Source of the DNA: Bacteroidales bacterium
Lineage (GTDB): Bacteria > Bacteroidota > Bacteroidia > Bacteroidales > UBA932
Assembly: GCA_017618115.1 (NCBI GenBank)
Contig: JAFZUX010000009.1
Coordinates: 124,001 to 188,000 of the forward strand
Length of the DNA: 64,000 bases
Direction of reading: 5' to 3'
A program made the position numbers and the translations under genes. Positions within the stretch are counted from its first letter, which is position 1. Each line of letters opens with the position of its first letter. The notes beneath the pieces were generated by a model. It made no database searches. It was given only the letters and a program-made list of their open reading frames with translations, and was not told the origin of the DNA. This document shows, in pieces, positions 1 to 8,039 of the stretch.

Positions 1-944
1 TAGGCCACGGCCCACCTCGGTGTCTTGGAGGTAAAGCCCAAAAGTTTCTGAATGGCGTACTGGTCTACCTTAACCACCATTCCGTCCGTTGGAAAAGGAA
101 GGCTCTTTCTCCTCTCGTCCCAACTCTCTATGTAACTTATAACCTCCTCAATATCATTGCACTGCTTGGAGTATTCGGATATGGGAAGCCCCCAGGAGGA
201 GGCCTCTTTAAGAGAAAGGCTGTGAAGAGGAGTTTTATAATCTTCAGATGCAATCAGATGATAGAGAACGCATTGCAGTCCTCTTTCCGCCACCTGGCTG
301 CTGGAGAGCATTTTAAGAGAGCCAGCCGCAGCGTTTCTAGGGTTGGCGAACGGCTGCTCCTCATTCAGTATCTTGTCATAGTTGAGGCGGTCAAAAGCCT
401 CAAACGGCATATAGACCTCTCCTCTTATCTCAAATTCAGCGGGATAGCCACTGCCCTTGAGGGAAAGGGGTATGCTCTTGATTGTCTTTATGTTACGGGT
501 GACATCATCTCCCTTCTCTCCGTCTCCTCTGGTGAGGGCTCTTACGAGTTTACCATCGCGATAAAGAAGATTTATGCCGCTTCCGTCAAATTTAAGTTCG
601 CAGTTATAGGTGAAAGCTGTGGAAACGCTCTTTTTTACTCTTGCGTCAAACTCTCTGAGTTCCTGTATGTTGTAGGTGTTGGCAAGAGAGAGCATAGGGT
701 GGAGGTGCTTCTCCTGTTTGAAAGGGGAGGAGTCCGTCTCCAAATCACTTCCCACGTGCTTTGTAGGGGAGTTCTCCAGAGCGTACTGAGGGTAGAGTTT
801 CTCCAGGGAGGCGAGCTCTTTGAGCAGAAGGTCAAACTCGTAGTCTGAGATGGTGGGGGAATTCTCCACGTAATAGCTTCTGTTATGCCTCTCAATCTCC
901 TTTGTAAGGGCATCTATCCTATTTTTTGCCTCTAAACTCTCCAT
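1..944 (-). CDS. ligA: NAD+-dependent DNA ligase, N-terminal part (gene cut by window edge)
   Basis: The product seals nicks in DNA during replication and repair, using NAD+ to adenylate itself. About 314 residues are visible and the rest lies left of the window. The protein starts MESLEAKNRIDAL, a helical NAD-binding Ia-type region. The adenylation domain follows, with the nucleotidyltransferase motif KFDG at residues 118-121 (Lys118 is the expected AMP acceptor) and then SGINLLYRDG. At the window edge it reads TSKTPRWAVA, matching the family's later conserved motif. The ATG at 942-944 is chosen because it begins the family-like N-terminus and lies 18 bases from a TAAATTTG promoter box. The gene is divergent from the phosphofructokinase gene. 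Identification is firm. Confidence 0.95.
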   Translation of the reverse strand, partial: MESLEAKNRIDALTKEIERHNRSYYVENSPTISDYEFDLLLKELASLEKLYPQYALENSPTKHVGSDLETDSSPFKQEKHLHPMLSLANTYNIQELREFDARVKKSVSTAFTYNCELKFDGSGINLLYRDGKLVRALTRGDGEKGDDVTRNIKTIKSIPLSLKGSGYPAEFEIRGEVYMPFEAFDRLNYDKILNEEQPFANPRNAAAGSLKMLSSSQVAERGLQCVLYHLIASEDYKTPLHSLSLKEASSWGLPISEYSKQCNDIEEVISYIESWDERRKSLPFPTDGMVVKVDQYAIQKLLGFTSKTPRWAVA

Positions 945-961
945 AAGGAAAATACAAAGCC

Positions 962-969
962 CAAATTTA
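962..969 (-). promoter_or_regulatory. Bacteroidota -7 box for ligA
   Basis: On the minus strand this reads TAAATTTG, matching the Bacteroidota -7 consensus TAnnTTTG, and it lies 18 bases from the ligA start. No clear TTTG was found 19-21 bases upstream, so only the -7 part is supported. Confidence 0.45.
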
Positions 970-991
970 ACCATTATTTTAATAAAAAGAG

Positions 992-999
992 TACCTTTG
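992..999 (+). promoter_or_regulatory. Bacteroidota -7 box for the phosphofructokinase gene
   Basis: The sequence TACCTTTG followed by C matches the TAnnTTTG consensus exactly and lies 24 bases before the ATG at 1024. The -33 element is poor. It shares the short divergent intergenic region with the ligA promoter. Confidence 0.5.
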
Positions 1000-1023
1000 C
1001 CCCCGTTTTAGAGATATTGAATT

Positions 1024-2256
1024 ATGCAGAAATCTATCGTAATCCTTACAGGCGGCGGTCCTGCCCCGGGAATGAATACTGTTGTTGGCAGTATAACAAA
1101 GACATTTATTAGCAACGGATACAGAGTACTTGGACTTCACGGCGGATACAAAGGGCTTTTCTCCCCGGATCCAAACTATTGTGAATTAGACTTTTTCAAG
1201 GCTGACGACATATTCAACAGAGGTGGTTCCTTCCTGGTGATGAGCCGTTTCAAACCAACTCAGGAGGATTTTGATAAGAATTTCAACCTTAAGTTCTTCC
1301 AGGAGAACAACATTGAACTTCTGGTAACAATCGGAGGAGACGATACTGCCTCTACCGCAAACAGAATTGCAAAGTTCCTCAGAGAGAAGAACTTCCCAAT
1401 TGCAAATATTCACGTTCCAAAGACTATAGATAACGATCTTCCTCTTCCTCAGAATATTCCTACGTTCGGTTACAACTCCGCAAAGGGTGAGGGAACCAGA
1501 ATTGCAGCTTCAGTTTACGAGGATGCGAGAACCAACCACACCTGGTTTGTAATTTCAGCAATGGGACGCAGCGCAGGTCACCTTGCACTTGCTATCGGTT
1601 ACACCAACCACTTCCCAATGATTGTAATTCCGGAGATGTTCAACAAGAGCGATATCTCAGTTGAGAAGATTCTTAACATGGCAATCTCCTCAATCATAAA
1701 GAGAAAGATATTGGGTATAGAGTACGGAGCAATCATTATTTCCGAGGGCGTATTTGAGAGTTTCTCACCTGATGACCTCAAAGAGTTCGGAGTAAGTTTC
1801 TCATACGACGAGCACGGCCATCCTGAACTTGGTAAGATCTCCAAGGCTCAGATGTTCAACGATATGCTTGAGGTAAGACTCAAACAGCTGGGTATATCTG
1901 TAAAGACCCGTCCTGTTGAAATCGGATACGAAATCAGATGTATCACTCCTCACGCTTATGACCTGGTTTACTGCACGGAGCTGGGTATGGGAGTTTACAA
2001 ACTCTTCAAGCAGGGTATTACCGGATGTATGGTTTATATGGACCTCAACGGAAGCATTAAGTCTCTCTATCTGGAAGATATGCAGGATCCTAAGACCGGT
2101 AAGATTCCGCCAAGAGGTGTGAATATTCATCAGGATAAGATTAACATGATCTTTGAGTACATAATGCAGTACATTACGCCTGCAGATTACGAGGCGGCTA
2201 AGAAGTACGTGAAAGATCCTGAGACTTACGACTTTAAGAAAATCCTGAACTGGTAA
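1024..2256 (+). CDS. pfp: Pyrophosphate-type 6-phosphofructokinase
   Basis: This 410-residue cytoplasmic enzyme phosphorylates fructose 6-phosphate in glycolysis. The phosphate-donor loop is GGGPAPGMN (10-18). GGDD is at 104-107, where ATP-dependent enzymes have GGDG, and PKTIDND is at 132-138, where ATP enzymes have PGTIDND. In this family the second Asp and the Lys mark pyrophosphate use, so a PPi donor and a reversible reaction are inferred. MGRSAGH (180-186) is the sugar-phosphate-binding motif. Length fits the short PPi-PFK class. The gene is monocistronic and convergent with tRNA-Thr, whose 3' end is 6 bases away. Donor specificity is inferred from motifs only. Confidence 0.93.
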   Translation: MQKSIVILTGGGPAPGMNTVVGSITKTFISNGYRVLGLHGGYKGLFSPDPNYCELDFFKADDIFNRGGSFLVMSRFKPTQEDFDKNFNLKFFQENNIELLVTIGGDDTASTANRIAKFLREKNFPIANIHVPKTIDNDLPLPQNIPTFGYNSAKGEGTRIAASVYEDARTNHTWFVISAMGRSAGHLALAIGYTNHFPMIVIPEMFNKSDISVEKILNMAISSIIKRKILGIEYGAIIISEGVFESFSPDDLKEFGVSFSYDEHGHPELGKISKAQMFNDMLEVRLKQLGISVKTRPVEIGYEIRCITPHAYDLVYCTELGMGVYKLFKQGITGCMVYMDLNGSIKSLYLEDMQDPKTGKIPPRGVNIHQDKINMIFEYIMQYITPADYEAAKKYVKDPETYDFKKILNW

Positions 2257-2261
2257 TTTAG

Positions 2262-2334
2262 AGCCACCTTGGAGGTTCGAACTCCAGACCTACGCGTTAC
2301 GAATGCGTTGCTCTACCTACTGAGCTAAGGTGGC
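2262..2334 (-). tRNA. tRNA-Thr (anticodon CGT)
   Basis: A full cloverleaf can be drawn. The acceptor stem GCCACCT pairs with AGGTGGC. The D arm is GCTC/GAGC. The anticodon loop TTCGTAA carries CGT. The T arm is TGGAG-TTCGAAC-CTCCA and the discriminator is T. CCA is not encoded. The anticodon stem ACGCA/CGCGT has an A-C mismatch at its loop-closing position (31-39). The gene sits between the phosphofructokinase and MATE genes on the opposite strand. Confidence 0.95.
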
Positions 2335-2354
2335 GTATGCCCCAAACGGGAGTG

Positions 2355-2386
2355 CAAAAATAGTAAAAAATTAATGGCTGTATCAA
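2355..2386 (-). promoter_or_regulatory. Promoter of tRNA-Thr
   Basis: On the minus strand TTG (2384-2386) is followed after 21 bases by TATTTTTG (2355-2362), matching the Bacteroidota promoter pattern. The mature tRNA starts about 20 bases downstream. The -33 part lies inside the start of the MATE coding sequence. Confidence 0.5.
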
Positions 2387-3753
2387 TTCCAACCGAATTA
2401 GGGTTTGAAAAAATTCCTAAACTGCTGAGGCAATATGCCGTTCCGGCCATTATTGCCATGACCGCCTCTTCCCTTTACAATATGTGTGACAGCATATTCA
2501 TTGGGCAGGGTGTGGGTCCATACGCTATTGCAGGATTGGCCATTACATTCCCGTTGATGAATTTGAGCACCGCATTCGGCACTCTGGTGGGAGTTGGTGC
2601 ATCTACCCTTATGAGCGTGCTGCTGGGGCAGAAAAACTACGATGCGGCCAACAAGGTGATGGGTAATTCCATCGTGATGAATATAGCTACCGGAGTGATT
2701 TTCACCCTGGTAACTCTGCTCTTCCTTACTCCCATCCTCTACTTCTTTGGCGGCAGTGACAACACCGTCACATACGCCCGTGAGTATATGATTATCATTT
2801 TGGGCGGAAACATCATTACCCATCTCTACTTTGGATTGAACAGCGTAGTTAGGGTAATAGGGTTCCCAAAGAAGGCTATGGCTGCCACAATCCTCACGGT
2901 TGTAATCAATTGCATACTGGATCCTCTCTTCATCTTTGTATTCGGCTGGGGAATAAGAGGGGCCGCCATTGCTACCATAATATCGCAATTTATTGCCCTG
3001 CTGTATATTACAAAGCTCATCTCCAATAAAAACAATGTAGTGCACCTCCAGAAGGGAATCTACAGACTGAGCCGCAAGATTGTATCTCAAACATTTTCAA
3101 TTGGTCTGGCTCCCTTCCTTCTTCATATAGGTGCCTGTCTTATTGTGATTGTTCTTAATAAACAGCTCATTACATACGGAGGAGATATGGCGGTGGGTGC
3201 ATACGGCATCATTAACCGCCTGGGCTTCATTTCAATAATGATAGTCATAGGACTCAACCAGGGAATGCAGCCTATTGCGGGTTATAACTTTGGAGCCCAA
3301 AAGCATGAGAGAGTTACAAGCGTTCTGAATCTTACAATCAAATGGGCGACTTTGGTAACCACGGTTTCCTTTTTGGTTGCGGAGATTTTCCCAAGAGCCT
3401 TAACCCGTCTCTTTACCTCGGATCCGGAACTTATAGATCACACCGTACTTGGAATGAGAATATATTTCTGCACCTTCCCAATCATTGGTTTCCAGATGGT
3501 TGCAAGTAACTTCTTCCAGTGTATAGGTCTGGCTAAAAAGGCAATATTCCTCTCTCTTACGCGTCAGGTGATTTTCCTTCTGCCGATGCTTCTGATTCTT
3601 CCTCCAATCTTTAAGATAGGGGGAGTCTGGTGGGCGCTTCCTGCATCTGATGTTATGGCCAGCGTAATGACCGCCTATATGCTTTACCGTCAGAAACAGG
3701 CATTCAAAGAATCCATAAAAGACAAACTTATAGAAGAGATTGAAAATGAGTAA
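2374..3753 (+). CDS. MATE family efflux transporter
   Basis: This 459-residue inner-membrane protein has about 12 hydrophobic segments in two similar halves, as in MATE exporters that expel drugs or metabolites against Na+ or H+. The N-terminal half has the stretch PAIIAMTASSLYNMCDSIFI and later GAAIATIISQ. The second half begins near GLAPFLLHIG and contains GLNQGMQPIAGYNFGAQ, the typical MatE repeat motif. A charged C-terminal tail ends in EEIENE. The last bases overlap the start of the cytidylate-kinase-like gene, so the two are probably co-transcribed. Substrate cannot be told from the sequence. Confidence 0.92.
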   Translation: MAVSIPTELGFEKIPKLLRQYAVPAIIAMTASSLYNMCDSIFIGQGVGPYAIAGLAITFPLMNLSTAFGTLVGVGASTLMSVLLGQKNYDAANKVMGNSIVMNIATGVIFTLVTLLFLTPILYFFGGSDNTVTYAREYMIIILGGNIITHLYFGLNSVVRVIGFPKKAMAATILTVVINCILDPLFIFVFGWGIRGAAIATIISQFIALLYITKLISNKNNVVHLQKGIYRLSRKIVSQTFSIGLAPFLLHIGACLIVIVLNKQLITYGGDMAVGAYGIINRLGFISIMIVIGLNQGMQPIAGYNFGAQKHERVTSVLNLTIKWATLVTTVSFLVAEIFPRALTRLFTSDPELIDHTVLGMRIYFCTFPIIGFQMVASNFFQCIGLAKKAIFLSLTRQVIFLLPMLLILPPIFKIGGVWWALPASDVMASVMTAYMLYRQKQAFKESIKDKLIEEIENE

Positions 3754-4387
3754 GTTCTTCCACATCAACATTGGCCGCCAAATTGGTTCCGGCGGGCTTT
3801 TGGTTGCCAACCGTCTCGGAGAGATTTTCAACGTTAAAGTCTATGACAAACAGCTCATTAACATGGCTGCCAAAGAGAGCGGACTGGACGCTTCACTATT
3901 TAAAAAAGAGGATGAAAAGGACTCTCTTTCTCTAAACTCAAGTTTCAGTTTCTCCACCTTTGTTGAGGCTGTCTCCAGCGGATTCGGCTCAAACATGATA
4001 AGTTCTTCCAATCTTTTTAAGATTCAGAGTGATGTAATACGCAAGATAGCAACCAAAGGCTCCACCATAATTGTTGGAAGATGTGCAGATTACATACTGA
4101 GAGACTTTAAAGGCTGCCTCAACGTCTTCATCTCTGCAGATATGAAGGACCGCGTTCAAAGAATACGTGAGTCCGGCAGATTTCCTGATGTTGAGAACCT
4201 TACGGATGAAAAAATAGAAGACCTCATTAAAAAAGGAGACCGCAAGAGGGCTTCTTACTACTCTGATTACTCACTCAAAACCTGGGGAGCCGCAGAGTCA
4301 TACGATATCTGCCTTAATTCCTCCCTCTTTGGAATAGAGGGAACCGTCTCTATTCTAGAGAAATATGTAAGAGAGAATCTTCTCTAA
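3740..4387 (+). CDS. Cytidylate kinase-like family protein
   Basis: This cytoplasmic protein of 213-215 residues belongs to the cytidylate-kinase-like P-loop family (PF13189 type). The phosphate-binding loop is GRQIGSGG (12-19). TIIVGRCADYIL near the middle is the second conserved block, followed by an arginine-rich lid region (RVQRIRESGR) and DRKRASYYSDYS near the C-terminus. It may phosphorylate a nucleoside monophosphate, but this family is distinct from true Cmk and its substrate is unproven. The ATG at 3740 and the one at 3746 are both possible, and both overlap the end of the MATE gene, which implies translational coupling. Confidence 0.82.
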   Translation: MKMSKFFHINIGRQIGSGGLLVANRLGEIFNVKVYDKQLINMAAKESGLDASLFKKEDEKDSLSLNSSFSFSTFVEAVSSGFGSNMISSSNLFKIQSDVIRKIATKGSTIIVGRCADYILRDFKGCLNVFISADMKDRVQRIRESGRFPDVENLTDEKIEDLIKKGDRKRASYYSDYSLKTWGAAESYDICLNSSLFGIEGTVSILEKYVRENLL

Positions 4388-4392
4388 GAATT

Positions 4393-5235
4393 CTATTCAG
4401 AAGATAACTTAACAAGTTGATCATCCGCCACAATCTTGCGGATGATTTTTGTCACAATCTCCTCAATCTTGCTTCCTCTGCTGTAATCTGCAGGACAAGT
4501 GTAGTTTACGCGCTTCTGACTTAAAAGAAGGTCTGCAATTTTCTTCTTGTCCTTTCTGCCTGGGTCATAAACCGCAATTGATGAGCCGCCCAGCTGGCGG
4601 GTGAGTTTCATACAAGGCACATCCGTCTCTCCGTCTCCAAAGTAGATCATATTGGAGAAGGCTACGCGCTTCTCATCCTCAGGTACTGAGGCGTTTATCT
4701 CTTCACTGTCATGAATGTTCAGAATGCCCTTGTTTATCTTAAAGAGGAACTGTGTCTTGTTGGTGTAGTTAACAGCAGCGGCCGGCCACATTGCATTGCC
4801 CTTTTTGCTGTAATAGTAGGAACTTGCAAAGATTGTCTTGAACTCTTTTGCAATACGGCTTCCCTCCATAATCTCCAGTAATCCAGATGAATTTATGTAG
4901 TGCTCAACTATCACACCCTCCTTAAGACCAATCTTGTTAATCCTTTGAAACCAGCTCTCTACGCCCTTAAAGAACTTTATATCCCTGCCAAACTGACGCA
5001 GTGATTCTCTGGTAATTGAAAGCCCCTTTTTCTTTGCCTCCTGCAGCATAAATAGCATATAGATGAGTATGCCGTCTGCATCCTGCCCCTGTGACATTTT
5101 GTGGGTCTCTCCCCAAAACTCCTCCTTTCCCATTCCTACGGCGTTAATGAAGGAGTACTCCTGCATATTACCCGGTGCAAGAGTTCCGTCAAAGTCGTAG
5201 ATAAGCGCCACAATAGGCTTCCCTTTTCTATTCAT
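4393..5235 (-). CDS. HAD-superfamily hydrolase
   Basis: This is a 280-residue cytoplasmic phosphatase-like protein. Motif I is DFDGTLAP (about residues 14-21), with the nucleophilic and acid/base aspartates. A long helical cap contains FFKGVESWFQRI. SS of motif II is in FASSYYYS, and motif III/IV is YFGDGETDVPC near residue 200. The GDGxxD signature and size resemble phosphoserine-phosphatase-like HADs, but the substrate is unknown. The reading frame is open back to 5307; the ATG at 5235 (MNRKGKPIVALIYDFDGT) is preferred because it places motif I normally and overlaps the HisA-like gene by only 8 bases. It is the last gene of that pair. Confidence 0.85.
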   Translation of the reverse strand: MNRKGKPIVALIYDFDGTLAPGNMQEYSFINAVGMGKEEFWGETHKMSQGQDADGILIYMLFMLQEAKKKGLSITRESLRQFGRDIKFFKGVESWFQRINKIGLKEGVIVEHYINSSGLLEIMEGSRIAKEFKTIFASSYYYSKKGNAMWPAAAVNYTNKTQFLFKINKGILNIHDSEEINASVPEDEKRVAFSNMIYFGDGETDVPCMKLTRQLGGSSIAVYDPGRKDKKKIADLLLSQKRVNYTCPADYSRGSKIEEIVTKIIRKIVADDQLVKLSSE

Positions 5236-5920
5236 CTTTTCCCTGTTTATAGTAGTTATAAATCTCTTCCGGAGTGAGCTTACTCTCTGATAATGAGAAT
5301 ACTGCACCCTTTACTCCTGCCTCTTCCAAACTATTAACCTCCGCGATGGTATTTACTCCGCCCCTTGCTATGACCTTTAGGCGCGGGAATAATGAAGTAA
5401 TGCCTCTGTAACAATCGGCATTAAACTCTCCGCCCTCTTCCGCCTCAACGTTGCAAATTACAACGCTCTTAAGTCCCTCTGCAATAAGGGATTTGAGAAG
5501 TACCTCCAGCTTTGCGGCAGACTCCTGCTTTCTTCCCTTAACCTGCAGTTTTCCCTCTTTTAAGTCTGCACCAAAAACAACGCACTGGCTTCCAAAGCAC
5601 TCCGCCCAGTAGTTGAATACGTTGCTCTGCTCGGAGGCTATGGTTGAGCAGATTACCTGGTCCGCTCCCAGTGAGAGCGCGTTCTTCAAAGACTCTCTGC
5701 TCTTAATTCCGCCTGAATATGAGACCTTTAACCCACAGCTCTCTGTTATCTGTTTTACCAGATTCAATGCAACCGGAGCGTTGCTTTTTGCCCCCTGTAC
5801 GTCAATTATATGAATACGGCTTACACCGCTCTCTTTGAAGGCTTTAAGACGTTCAATAGTCTCCCTGTCCAACAACTCGGTAGGGGTGAGTATCTTAATT
5901 GAAGGAATTAAATCTATCAT
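5228..5920 (-). CDS. HisA-like (beta/alpha)8 barrel protein, probably not a true ProFAR isomerase
   Basis: The 230-residue protein aligns by eye along the whole HisA fold: SYSGGIKS resembles the HisA IGGGIRS loop, ADLKEGKLQVKGR resembles the D-x-x-x-G-x-V-x-x-G-W block, and VIARGGVNT resembles VLAAGGISS. It departs at functional positions. The first catalytic aspartate of HisA (in PAIDL) is lysine here (PSIKIL), the conserved GW is GR, the threonine of the second active-site strand is replaced (ICNVEAEEGG), and the C-terminal phosphate-binding GxAxxxG is lost (VFSLSESK). No his genes are nearby. Family membership is clear; ProFAR isomerase activity is doubtful. It is followed by a HAD hydrolase and preceded by a WYL regulator. 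Confidence 0.75.
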   Translation of the reverse strand: MIDLIPSIKILTPTELLDRETIERLKAFKESGVSRIHIIDVQGAKSNAPVALNLVKQITESCGLKVSYSGGIKSRESLKNALSLGADQVICSTIASEQSNVFNYWAECFGSQCVVFGADLKEGKLQVKGRKQESAAKLEVLLKSLIAEGLKSVVICNVEAEEGGEFNADCYRGITSLFPRLKVIARGGVNTIAEVNSLEEAGVKGAVFSLSESKLTPEEIYNYYKQGKDE

Positions 5921-5924
5921 AGCT

Positions 5925-7028
5925 TTAGAACAGTGAAGAGAAGAGATCCATCTGAGGGTCAGACTCTTTCTTCTTTTTGGTTTCTTTCTTTGGCTTTTCC
6001 GGAATCTGAACGGAAGGCAGATCAGAAGTAACGTTTCTTATAAAATCGTTGGAGTTATCTGCACAATACTTTGGAGATAAAACCGTTACGTATGGATGCA
6101 TCTCGTAAATCCAACGGTAGAACTCGTCATTTGGAATAATGGTCAACTTAAAGTTGCAGCTGCCGTCATCCATCTTCTGAGTCATCTTCTGTGAAGGGTG
6201 GATAGGGTTGAGGGTAAGGTACTGAACTTTAGGACCTTTAACCCTTATTGTAATATCCTCCTTAGGAGAAGAAGGCCTAGTAACTCCAATTATATCTGCA
6301 AAATAACTCTCTGCGGAGAATCTGTAGTTTGGAGGGAACGGAAGTATTGCGTAGGAGTAACCTGTTACGCAATCTACCGGAATAATCTGAATGCCGTCCA
6401 GTCCGTCTATGTAACCCAGTGAATACCACTGCATTCTGTAGGATTTCATATAGAGCGGGTAGAATATTACCTCACGGGTAGTGGAGCGCTCCGTTATATA
6501 ACTGAGACTCAATACTTTCTTGTGAATAACGGCATCCTTAATCACATCTAAAAAAGGACCGCCGGATACCTTTGGCATTCTCTGCAGAGATATTCTCTCG
6601 GAGGCACCGCTTACCTTCCTCTCAATTACGCTACGCACCATATCCACAGCACCTTCCAAAGATTCCATTCCGCTCATTCTGGTATATCTGTGGAGTGTCT
6701 CCGCAACCTCTGAAAGGGGAGCCAGGGAGGTCTGCTTAACATTGGCATTTCCAATGGAATAGCCCGGATCTTTGTACTTGTAATACTTCTGCTCATAGAC
6801 AACAATAGGGGCGTTGTAACCCTTCTTTTTGTCTCTCATAAGCTGAAGATCAAGCTGTACCGTTCTTGTAGAGACCGTAAAGCCCTCTTTGAGTTTTGTC
6901 TTGCTGTTCTCCTTAACCGCTCTGGTACAGGCTGCAATAAGATCCTGAAGGGTGTACTTGTGAGAAGTATCCCTTAAGCAGGCATCTATTGTTATGTGGC
7001 GCAAAAGAGCGTTTGAGGTAACAGACAT
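5925..7028 (-). CDS. WYL-domain transcriptional regulator
   Basis: This 367-residue protein has an N-terminal helix-turn-helix region (TLQDLIAACTRAV...STRTVQLDLQLMR, about residues 26-65). A WYL domain follows at about 160-230, with YITERSTTREVIFYPLYM and RMQWYSLGYIDGLDGIQ (WY at the expected place). Beyond it lies a WCX-like C-terminal ligand-binding region and a lysine-rich tail (PKKETKKKKESDPQMD). WYL proteins are DNA-binding regulators that sense nucleic acids or nucleotides. It ends 4 bases before the HisA-like gene. The ligand is unknown. Confidence 0.85.
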   Translation of the reverse strand: MSVTSNALLRHITIDACLRDTSHKYTLQDLIAACTRAVKENSKTKLKEGFTVSTRTVQLDLQLMRDKKKGYNAPIVVYEQKYYKYKDPGYSIGNANVKQTSLAPLSEVAETLHRYTRMSGMESLEGAVDMVRSVIERKVSGASERISLQRMPKVSGGPFLDVIKDAVIHKKVLSLSYITERSTTREVIFYPLYMKSYRMQWYSLGYIDGLDGIQIIPVDCVTGYSYAILPFPPNYRFSAESYFADIIGVTRPSSPKEDITIRVKGPKVQYLTLNPIHPSQKMTQKMDDGSCNFKLTIIPNDEFYRWIYEMHPYVTVLSPKYCADNSNDFIRNVTSDLPSVQIPEKPKKETKKKKESDPQMDLFSSLF

Positions 7029-7094
7029 AATTGAACAATTTCTTTGCGCAAAGTTAAAAAATCTTTCTTATTTATACACACTTACGCAAGAAAT

Positions 7095-7111
7095 ACGCAT
7101 TAAAAATGCGT
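7095..7111. repeat. Inverted repeat between the two WYL genes
   Basis: ACGCATT, AAA, AATGCGT forms a perfect 7-bp inverted repeat with a 3-base spacer, 14 bases past the stop of the upstream WYL gene. It could be a weak terminator on the minus strand or an operator. The T-rich tail is poor, so neither role is certain. Confidence 0.5.
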
Positions 7112-7124
7112 TACCTTTCAAAAT

Positions 7125-8024
7125 CTACATTGCAGCAAGAAGTTTTGCGTACTTTCTTACGCACCTTCTCACTTTTGCTCCCTTTATGAGTTTTATCTCT
7201 TCCGGCAGGCCGGCAATAAACCTGGCGGCTCCCAGCGGAGAACAGATCTCCGTCTTAAGAATCCACTCCCCATCCTTATCCTCTATCAGGAATTTTTCAC
7301 TTAACGGATACTCCTCCAAAAGCAGGTTTTTAGCTCTGAGTGAGAGCTTTAGAATAAGTTCTTCTTTCTCGTTTCCGCTCATACGGAATATATCCACCTG
7401 GGCAGCCTTATGCTCTTTCTCATACTTCCATCCCTTCTCCAACTCCACCACGCTCCCAATTCTTTCCGTTTTGAATACCTTGTTCTGCTTGTCTGCGGTG
7501 TCATAGCACCATACGGATATGTAGTTGGTAGTGAAGGCAAAAGGCTCCACGGTACGGTCAGATACCTTGCCGGTATGAGAACTGGAGTAGTTCTTCAAAA
7601 CCACCTGTTTCTTCTCCTCCATGGCCTCAGCCAGAGCGTTTACGTTGCTGGCATTCTCTTTCTTGACAACTACATCTGCAATGGAGGTGCAGCTGTAAAT
7701 GGTGGCCAGTTTTCTTCTCAAATTCTGCTTAATGACGTTGGTATCATCTATGCCCTCTATAAGGCGGTTAACCATATATGCCTCTTCATCAGTAAAATGG
7801 ACCAGTTGAGATATCTCCTTAAAGAAGCGGCTTTCCTTGGCAATATGGTAGTAATCTCCGCTCTTCTGCACCACAAACCCCGCCGCCTTAAAGGTGTCTA
7901 AATAGCGGTAAATAGATCTGTATGAGGTTTCTAACTTATCTGCAAGCTCATCAATGGTGTAGTTCACACCGCCGGAGAGCAGCATCATAAGTCTTAGCAT
8001 TCTTTCTACTTTGGGCTGATCCAT
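7125..8024 (-). CDS. WYL-domain transcriptional regulator with N-terminal HTH
   Basis: This 299-residue protein begins with a winged helix-turn-helix of the HTH_11 type (KVERMLRLMMLLSGG, then IDELADKLETSYRSIYRYLD at about residues 23-42). A WYL-like sensor follows, with VEPFAFTTNYISVWCYDTAD near residue 160 and GLPEEIKLIKGAKVRR in the C-terminal WCX-like part. It resembles the YafY type of regulator. It is paralogous in design to the WYL gene just downstream on the same strand, and lies 15 bases downstream of the nitroreductase gene. Targets are not visible. Confidence 0.85.
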   Translation of the reverse strand: MDQPKVERMLRLMMLLSGGVNYTIDELADKLETSYRSIYRYLDTFKAAGFVVQKSGDYYHIAKESRFFKEISQLVHFTDEEAYMVNRLIEGIDDTNVIKQNLRRKLATIYSCTSIADVVVKKENASNVNALAEAMEEKKQVVLKNYSSSHTGKVSDRTVEPFAFTTNYISVWCYDTADKQNKVFKTERIGSVVELEKGWKYEKEHKAAQVDIFRMSGNEKEELILKLSLRAKNLLLEEYPLSEKFLIEDKDGEWILKTEICSPLGAARFIAGLPEEIKLIKGAKVRRCVRKYAKLLAAM

Positions 8025-8039
8025 AACTAAACAAAATAA

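Noticed and set aside
222..848. A 208-codon open frame on the plus strand.
   Set aside because: It lies opposite ligA, whose translation gives an unmistakable ligase, so this is an antisense shadow.
2398..3090. A 230-codon minus-strand frame opposite the MATE gene.
   Set aside because: It has no family-like pattern and mirrors a well-identified gene.
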